DNA from: CADEFX01 sp963840425
Lineage (GTDB): Bacteria; Pseudomonadota; Alphaproteobacteria; Rhizobiales; Hyphomicrobiaceae
Length of the DNA: 64,000 nt
Assembly: GCA_963840425.1 (NCBI GenBank)
Contig: CAWIYZ010000016.1
Coordinates: 1-64,000, forward strand
Reading direction: 5' to 3'
The notes under the pieces are model-generated. The model had not been told where the DNA came from, did not search any database, and worked only from the letters and a program-made list of their open reading frames with translations. This document shows positions 54,285 to 64,000 of this stretch, one piece after another. Made by a program: the position numbers and the translations under genes. Position 1 is the first letter of the stretch, and every line of letters begins with the position of its first letter.

Positions 54285-56321
54285 CTATCGGCTGTCCACT
54301 TGCGCGACGCGCACTGGTGGCCGGCGCATCAGGTCGTCGAGGCGGGACCGCTCCTTCTGGAAGTCATTGAGCTGCCTGCCGGCAAGCTTGCGCTCTTGCG
54401 GCACCTGGATCGACAGCGGGTCCACAAAACGGCTGTTGACGAGGACCTCGTAGTGCAGATGGGGACCCGTCGAGAACCCCGTGTTGCCGACAAAACCGAT
54501 GACCTGGCCCTGCCGCACCTTGGTTCCTTCCTTAACGCCAGGAGCAAAGCGGCTCATGTGGCCGTACGCGGTCTGATAGCCGTTGGCATGACGAATACGG
54601 ATGTAGTTGCCATATTGGCCCTTCGGCCCGATCTCCTCGATCACGCCGGTGCCGGAAGCAAGCACTGGCGTGCCTGACGCGGCGGCCCAATCGATGCCCG
54701 TGTGCATCTTGCGCGTATTGAGCAAGGGGTGAAAGCGCACGCCAAAACCCGACGCCAACCGTGCATCGTCGCTGCGGACCGGGCGGCGCATCAGGAATTT
54801 CCGGGAGTTATTTCCGTACTCGTCATAGTAGTCGATGTGGCCGTCCGGGGTCCGGAAGCGATAATAGCGCTGCGTATCGCCGCCGGCTGTGATCGCAGTG
54901 AAGAGCAGCTCGCCCGGCGGGCTCTCGGTGCCTCTGTCCTCTTCTTTGACGTCGAAGAACAGCTCGAGCGTATCGCTGATGCGGGCCCGCCGCCTGAAGT
55001 CGGTTTCATATGCGTGGACGCGCAGGATCTGATCGATGATCTCCGGCGACAGACCCTGTGACAAAGCGGCCTGGTAGAGGCTGAGATAGAGGCTTGTCGC
55101 GGCCTGATGACCGGCGGCAGCCCCAGAGAACCGCACAACGGGCTCGCCGACAGCGGTCGTTGAAGCGACGAACTCGCCTGCGGCGCTGCGGCTCACCGTC
55201 ACTTTGTGCTCGGCGCCCTCGAAGATTGCGAAGCGCAGGGGTTCAAGTCGATTGGTCCTTGTCAGGGAGGGGACCATTACGAATTCGATATTCTGCCCGG
55301 CAGCCAACGCACTCTCCGGAAAGACCCCACGCGCCGCTTCGATCATGCTGCGCACGAGCCAGGCGTCAGCGCCTGCGGTCTGGAGCAGCTTGGCCAACGT
55401 GTCCCCGCGGCCAACCTTGACCCTTCGTACCTCGCGCCCCTCCAAATCGTCGGCTGCATCTTCCGCTTCGAGGCCGGTTTTCTCCAGCACGGATGTATAT
55501 GGCGGCACGGGCTCCGCCAGCAGGCGCGCGCCGCTTGCTTGCGTCAACTCGATACCTTCCGGCAGAAAGCCGGGCTTCATCCCGGCCTCTTCGCGCTGAG
55601 CTTCCTGAGCGCGGTAAATGAGATCGGCGACTTCCTGCTGATCCATTTCCTGCCCGTCCTCACTGGGCAGGATGCTGCCGAGAAGCTCTACCACCCGGAG
55701 CGCGATGTCGCCCGAGGAGCGAACTCCAGTCTCATCCTCGTCGCCGGAAGCGTCCCCGACCGAGCCCTCGCTCGCGTACAATCTGAACGGATTGAACGGT
55801 GGAATTTGGGATGCGCTTTTGACCGACACCGCGCCCAACCGAGCAACGATGCGCGCGTACGGCTTGTTGTGGATGTACTCGCGGTTGCCCCGCCGCTGCC
55901 GGGTGGCTTCTTGAATGATAAATCTCGTCGAGGCAGCCCCCGTCGTCGCCTGCAGCCGATCTGACTTCGGGAGCGCCCATTTCATGCCGGGGATGGGGGA
56001 TACGGCAGGTTCCTGTGCGAGGCGTGTCTGCTCACCCAGACGGCGCAAGGTCGGCAGGACGCCGCCGCGGCCTTCATTCGGATCGGCCGCCCCAAAGATA
56101 ACAACAATGATCGCGACGCCACCCACGGCTGCGGCGAGACAGGTGCTGAAAAACCAGCGGAACCGGCCTCCGCGGCGAGATTCCTCACTATCGGCGGTAT
56201 AAAGATCGGGGACCTGCCGCCGCTTTCCGACGGCGTAGATGTGGGGCAGTCCGCGTGGCCGCGGGTGGGGGGTTGTGCGTCGCAGTCCCCCAACTGGCGC
56301 GTGCCGCCGCCGCTCGAGCAC
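54285..56321 (-). CDS. M23-family peptidoglycan endopeptidase, membrane anchored
   Basis: 678 aa starting at GTG 56321 with AAGGGGGA upstream. A basic cytoplasmic N-terminus is followed by one membrane segment near residues 57-78, a long periplasmic region, a LysM/OapA-like module (VKVGRGDTLAKLLQTAGAD) and a C-terminal M23 domain with zinc ligands in KMHTGIDWAA and HLHYEVLVN. Predicted to cut peptide cross-links in the cell wall. Low-similarity mid-region (about 80-290) is unassigned. Confidence 0.93.
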   Translation of the reverse strand: MLERRRHAPVGGLRRTTPHPRPRGLPHIYAVGKRRQVPDLYTADSEESRRGGRFRWFFSTCLAAAVGGVAIIVVIFGAADPNEGRGGVLPTLRRLGEQTRLAQEPAVSPIPGMKWALPKSDRLQATTGAASTRFIIQEATRQRRGNREYIHNKPYARIVARLGAVSVKSASQIPPFNPFRLYASEGSVGDASGDEDETGVRSSGDIALRVVELLGSILPSEDGQEMDQQEVADLIYRAQEAQREEAGMKPGFLPEGIELTQASGARLLAEPVPPYTSVLEKTGLEAEDAADDLEGREVRRVKVGRGDTLAKLLQTAGADAWLVRSMIEAARGVFPESALAAGQNIEFVMVPSLTRTNRLEPLRFAIFEGAEHKVTVSRSAAGEFVASTTAVGEPVVRFSGAAAGHQAATSLYLSLYQAALSQGLSPEIIDQILRVHAYETDFRRRARISDTLELFFDVKEEDRGTESPPGELLFTAITAGGDTQRYYRFRTPDGHIDYYDEYGNNSRKFLMRRPVRSDDARLASGFGVRFHPLLNTRKMHTGIDWAAASGTPVLASGTGVIEEIGPKGQYGNYIRIRHANGYQTAYGHMSRFAPGVKEGTKVRQGQVIGFVGNTGFSTGPHLHYEVLVNSRFVDPLSIQVPQERKLAGRQLNDFQKERSRLDDLMRRPPVRVAQVDSR

Positions 56322-56547
56322 CCGTGTCCCCCTTCAAAAGCCCGCGCAGATTACTAAATGTTGGCTCTTAGTCGGGCTGAGATAGCCCGCCCATCCCCCA
56401 AAACTGGCTGCGGCAGCTTGAGAGTGGCGCCGCGCTCAGATACCCTGATGCATCACTCTGCGATACCTAGTGATGGAATGGATTATATGAGGCCGAACTA
56501 AGGCTTGTCACAGCGCATTTACCGTGAAGCTTTTTTTGCGTTTGGGG

Positions 56548-56575
56548 TTGACACTGTCGTAGAGATGATATTAAT
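56548..56575 (+). promoter_or_regulatory. Probable rrn promoter
   Basis: A perfect -35 TTGACA (56548-56553) with an AT-rich -10 candidate TATTAAT around 56569-56575; the spacer is 15-17 depending on the -10 register. Located about 425 bases before 16S, a usual distance for an rrn P1. A second promoter nearer 16S is possible. Confidence 0.65.
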
Positions 56576-56739
56576 TGGTGACTTGTGCGGGGCGCTGAGC
56601 AAGTGCTTCGCCAACGTCGAAAGACAGCAATCTCTTTAATCGGCGCGAAGCTCTCAGGGTAGTCCTGATTGAGTTTCGTATTTGCGCCGGCAAGTCAGGG
56701 AACTGGCTTGGTCGGAGGGATTGCGTTGACTAGATGCGG

Positions 56740-56753
56740 CGCTCTTTGACAAT
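56740..56753 (+). promoter_or_regulatory. rrn boxA antitermination element
   Basis: CGCTCTTTGACAAT is close to the enterobacterial boxA TGCTCTTTAACA, placed in the leader between promoter and 16S. In family knowledge, boxA in nascent RNA recruits NusB/NusE for antitermination. Confidence 0.7.
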
Positions 56754-56975
56754 TGAATCGGAAGGAAGAGAAACGCAGGCGGCGGAGTCCTGGCGGATCC
56801 GAATGACGCGCGAGCGTCATAGGATCGCACGAGACTCTGGCGATATCTGCGTTTCAAGCCATCACCATGATTCGCGTAATCGGGGCAACCCGAGAACGAG
56901 GATCGTATGTGTGAAGGTGCCCGTTACGCAGAGATCCTTGGAGTGATTCCCTCCAAGCCGACCAGAATCCAAACT

Positions 56976-58469
<1,494 letters not shown>

Positions 58470-58622
58470 GAGCCCAGATCGGAATGACGTTCGCGTCAAA
58501 CCTCCAGGCTCGCTTTGGAACACAAGGAAGCCAGTTGGGAGTCGACTGGTTTTCTAATATAACTGCGGGACACCGCCGCCTTCGTTTCTCTTTCTTCCGC
58601 ATGGACACAACCCGCGTTTACC

Positions 58623-58699
58623 GGGCCTGTAGCTCAGTTGGTTAGAGCGCGCGCTTGATAAGCGTGAGGTCGAAAGTTCAAATCTTTCCAGGCCCACCA
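58623..58699 (+). tRNA. tRNA-Ile (GAT)
   Basis: 77 bases including encoded CCA. Acceptor GGGCCTG pairs with CAGGCCC; anticodon GAT within CTTGATAAG; T-loop GTTCAAATC. Standard position in the 16S-23S spacer. Confidence 0.97.
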
Positions 58700-58759
58700 T
58701 TCCCGGTGGCTGGGACCTTCAGCGGGTTTGCTTGTCTGGAGGGGCCTCGAGGGAGACCT

Positions 58760-58835
58760 GGGGCCATAGCTCAGTTGGGAGAGCGCCTGCTTTGCAAGCA
58801 GGAGGTCGTCGGTTCGATCCCGTCTGGCTCCACCA
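58760..58835 (+). tRNA. tRNA-Ala (TGC)
   Basis: 76 bases including encoded CCA. Acceptor GGGGCCA pairs with TGGCTCC (one G-U); anticodon TGC within TTTGCAAG; T-loop GTTCGATCC. Second spacer tRNA, 60 bases after tRNA-Ile. Confidence 0.97.
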
Positions 58836-59127
58836 ACTCGCGAACGCCAACGTCCATGCGCGAAGAGATACGAAATCCGCCGCGGCCCTGCCGGGCGGTG
58901 ATCTTACCATCGTGAAGAGGAGATATGCCTGAGACGCCGGACGTTTGTCCGCGTCGCCGCAAGGCTTGGGACCACTTAACCGCGGTTCCTGTATGGGTCT
59001 ATCTCGATTGAATTCTGGTCTTTCTAACTAGCAATGACCACCATGCCGAGTGTTCGGCTGGCTTGAAGTGCCTTCTCCGAGGCGCGACGGGCTGATCCGG
59101 ACCGGGTGAGCATTGCTTAATGAGAGC

Positions 59128-61946
<2,819 letters not shown>

Positions 61947-62130
61947 CTCTCATTATGCAATGCTCATCAACTCCCTCACGCGGCTGTTCGGCGCGAAAGC
62001 GCCGGCCGCTCCGGGAGGGCGGCGCTAACGCCGGCCCGCTTGCGGGCACGGGCCTTCGGCCCGACGGCGGCAAGCGCTCGCCTGATGGGCGTGAGAACAA
62101 AGACCAGAAGTCGTCCTTCACCTCTTCGCT

Positions 62131-62248
62131 GACCTGGTGATTTTGGCGGGGTGGCTGCACCCGATCCCATTCCGAACTCGGCCGTGAAACGCCCCAGCGC
62201 CGATGGTACTTCGTCCTAAGACGCGGGAGAGTAGGTCATTGCCAGGTC
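62131..62248 (+). rRNA. rrf: 5S ribosomal RNA
   Basis: About 118 bases. 5' GACCTGG pairs with 3' CCAGGTC; internal CGATCCCATTCCGAACTCGG and GGGAGAGTAGGTC are diagnostic. It follows 23S by about 185 bases of GC-rich hairpin spacer. Confidence 0.96.
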
Positions 62249-62307
62249 TGCCAAGAGGTGACGGACATCAATCGAGAATATCTTCTCTTGCGAGTGAGAT
62301 TTAGAAA

Positions 62308-62340
62308 CGCCGCCGCTGCTTCAGCGGCGGCGTTTTTGTT
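62308..62340 (+). terminator. rrn terminator
   Basis: Perfect 13-base-pair stem (AACGCCGCCGCTG / CAGCGGCGGCGTT) with loop CTT, followed by a T-run. Sixty bases downstream of 5S; a strong intrinsic terminator for the rRNA operon. Confidence 0.93.
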
Positions 62341-62434
62341 TGTCGAATGGCGCCCACGCGCGTAGTGCGCACGCTCCCGTCTGGTCATCGGCCGCGCGAG
62401 CCGTTATCCCGTGTACCGAGGGAAGGACGTCCAT

Positions 62435-63376
62435 GTGAGCACACTGCAATCCCGCGAAACGGTGGGCGCCTCAGACCTCGACCGCCGCGGGGTCATCCTG
62501 GCGATCCTCGTCATGATCCTTGCGGGCCTATGCTCATCCCTGATGCACATCGGCGTGCGCTATGTCAGCCCCACGCTGTCAGCGTCCGAGATCGTTTTCA
62601 TCCGCACCACTTTCACGCTCCTCTTTACGCTGCCGATCGTATGGCGCTCGGCTGCTTCAGCGTGGCACACCAATCGTCCGGGACTACAGGCTTGGCGCGG
62701 CTTCGTCGGCTTCTGCTCCATGACGACTTGGTACTACGCCCTCGCCAACATGCCGCTGGCCGAGGCCGGGACGCTCAGCTTCACCACCGGCTTGTTTGTG
62801 ACGCTCGGCGCAGCCTTGTGGTTCGGCGAGGCAGTGGGGATCCGCCGCTGGAGCGCAGTGGCGATCGGATTTCTGGGCGCATCGATTGTTCTGCGGCCCG
62901 GTACGGACATGCTGTGGAGCCTGCCGGCGATCGCAGCTGTCGGCTCGAGCGCGTTGTGGGCGGTGTCCCTGCTCCTTGCCAAGCAGCTCACCAGATACGA
63001 CAGCACGTTGACCATCTCGTTCTATCAGCCGCTGCTCATTGCGCCGTTCGCTTTGATTATGGCGTTGCCGATGTGGGTGTGGCCGGACGCACAGGCATGG
63101 CTCATTCTCATGGCCATGGGGGCAGTCGCCGCAGTGGGCAACTACTGCTACATCCATGCCATGCGGATCGCCGAAGCCAGTCTGATCATGCCCGCAGATT
63201 ATGTCAGGCTAGTCTGGATGGCTGGCTGGGGCTTTCTGTTCTTTGGCGAGATCCCTCTGGCGACCACATGGATCGGCGCTGCATTGATCATTGGCGCGAC
63301 ACTGTTCATCACCATTCGCGAGTCGCAACTTGCGGCCGCGCGTCAGCGCGCGCAGGCCATGTCGAAGGGAACCTGA
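62435..63376 (+). CDS. EamA/DMT-family transporter
   Basis: 313 aa with ten hydrophobic segments in two EamA repeats; SLMHIGVRYVSPTLSASEIVF and FLGASIVLRPG are characteristic. GTG 62435 is preferred (GGAAGG 8 bases upstream); GTG 62411 is an in-frame alternative. Inner-membrane metabolite exporter or importer; substrate unknown. Three bases separate it from the M20 gene, suggesting an operon. Confidence 0.9.
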   Translation: MSTLQSRETVGASDLDRRGVILAILVMILAGLCSSLMHIGVRYVSPTLSASEIVFIRTTFTLLFTLPIVWRSAASAWHTNRPGLQAWRGFVGFCSMTTWYYALANMPLAEAGTLSFTTGLFVTLGAALWFGEAVGIRRWSAVAIGFLGASIVLRPGTDMLWSLPAIAAVGSSALWAVSLLLAKQLTRYDSTLTISFYQPLLIAPFALIMALPMWVWPDAQAWLILMAMGAVAAVGNYCYIHAMRIAEASLIMPADYVRLVWMAGWGFLFFGEIPLATTWIGAALIIGATLFITIRESQLAAARQRAQAMSKGT

Positions 63377-63379
63377 TTG

Positions 63380-64000
63380 ATGGCCAGTGCTGCCGATATC
63401 CTGGATGGCATTCGTGGTTGGGTGGAGATCGAGAGCCAAACGGCTGACGTGGACGGCGTCAATCGCCTCATGACGCTCGTGGCCGAGCAATTTTCGACCG
63501 TCGGAGCCAAGGTCACACGCATTCCTGGAACAAGCGGCTGCGGCGATCATCTGCGTATCGCCTGTGGCTGGGACAACGGCGAGCCTGGCGTACTCGTCCT
63601 TTGCCACCTCGATACGGTGCATCCCAAGGGCACGCTAGCGAACCATCTGCCCTTTCGCGTCGAAGGCAATCGCGCCTACGGTCCAGGCATCTACGATATG
63701 AAAGGCGGCGCCTACCTGGCATTCGCCGCCTATCGCGCCATCGCCGCGAACGGCAAGCCAACACCACTGCCCGTCCGTTTCATCTACTCGAGTGACGAGG
63801 AGATCGGCAGCGGGACCTCGCGGGCCCTGATCGAGGCGGAAGCCGCAAACGCGAAATATGTGCTGGTCACCGAGCCGGCGCGCGACGGCGGCAAGGTTGT
63901 GAGCTCGCGTCGCGGCGTTGCGCGCTACGTCATGAGCGCACGAGGGCGTCCTGCGCATTCCGGGGCCCGCCATCAGGATGGACGCAGCGCGATCCTGGAG
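63380..64000 (+). CDS. M20-family zinc peptidase (carboxypeptidase G2/ArgE-like), 3' partial
   Basis: The first 207 residues are in the window from ATG 63380. Zinc ligands: H76 and D78 in CHLDTVHP, D106 in GIYDMKGG, and E140-E141 in SSDEEIGSG. The text then runs into the dimerisation domain (RPAHSGARHQDG). Likely hydrolyses an N-acyl amino acid or glutamyl conjugate. Cut by the window edge. Confidence 0.93.
   Translation, partial: MASAADILDGIRGWVEIESQTADVDGVNRLMTLVAEQFSTVGAKVTRIPGTSGCGDHLRIACGWDNGEPGVLVLCHLDTVHPKGTLANHLPFRVEGNRAYGPGIYDMKGGAYLAFAAYRAIAANGKPTPLPVRFIYSSDEEIGSGTSRALIEAEAANAKYVLVTEPARDGGKVVSSRRGVARYVMSARGRPAHSGARHQDGRSAILE

Larger units (their letters stand above)
56322..56975. 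other. rrn leader region
   Basis: 654 bases without a supported gene, between the divergent M23 gene and 16S. It includes the rrn promoter near 56548 and the boxA near 56741, listed separately, and a hairpin CGGGCT-GAGAT-AGCCCG upstream of the promoter that would lie in the M23 leader region. Confidence 0.6.

Noticed and set aside
62347..63447. 366-codon open frame overlapping the EamA gene
   Set aside because: Arg/His/Ser-rich shadow frame; the EamA frame has clear membrane segments and a ribosome site.

Overview
The window looks like the chromosome of an alphaproteobacterium of the order Hyphomicrobiales (Rhizobiales). The evidence is a complete rRNA operon whose 23S carries an enlarged helix 9, the block pckA / chvI-chvG-hprK-EIIA-HPr, the irr / fabA-fabB-fabI block, a heterotetrameric sarcosine oxidase operon, and high GC with GTG starts and many ATGA/GTGA gene overlaps. 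Genus cannot be set by eye. No prophage, insertion sequence or CRISPR array is visible.

Layout. 1-4.1 kb: end of a prolyl-tRNA editing gene, paaD-paaE (phenylacetyl-CoA epoxidase) and an exported DUF900 hydrolase. 4.1-8.4 kb: Rieske/DUF1761 pair, DUF1203, then gpsA-EVE-two paralogous methyltransferases. 8.5-11.3 kb: SLC13 permease and a thiolase. 11.3-20.9 kb: soxBDAG (minus strand) divergent from hyuB, a cyclase-family hydrolase and an acyl-CoA synthetase alpha subunit. 21.8-24.8 kb: DevCAB-type exporter. 24.8-30.8 kb: regulatory PTS (HPr, EIIA-Man, HprK), the ChvG/ChvI envelope two-component system and PEP carboxykinase. 30.8-32.9 kb: pyrE, palindromic repeats, a His-tailed redoxin and a gamma-carbonic anhydrase. 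32.9-43.1 kb: a minus-strand catabolic block (HpcH lyase, CoA transferase, GntR regulator, dppABCDF, M20 peptidase). 43.3-52.1 kb: panE-like, murI, fabI-fabB-fabA, irr, SH3 protein, hydroxyacid dehydrogenase, HAD phosphatase, moeB-like. 52.1-56.3 kb: DHA2 exporter, DUF3237, M23 endopeptidase. 56.5-62.3 kb: rrn operon (16S, tRNA-Ile, tRNA-Ala, 23S, 5S, terminator). 62.4-64 kb: EamA transporter and the start of an M20 peptidase.

A striking technical signal: seven or more single-base errors interrupt conserved genes (proX, paaE, thiolase, dppD, fabB three times). Six of them are one-base insertions that restore the conserved protein exactly when a GANTC pentamer is rebuilt, and one of the proX shifts also fits this. 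GANTC is the site of the alphaproteobacterial CcrM adenine methylase. I infer systematic base-calling error at methylated sites rather than true pseudogenes, although an in-frame stop in fabB is not explained this way.

I see no convincing wholly new system. The most interesting biology is the His-rich redoxin coupled to a gamma-carbonic anhydrase, the sarcosine oxidase / N-methylhydantoinase-like neighbourhood, the alpha-only acyl-CoA synthetase, and the dispersed palindromic repeats.
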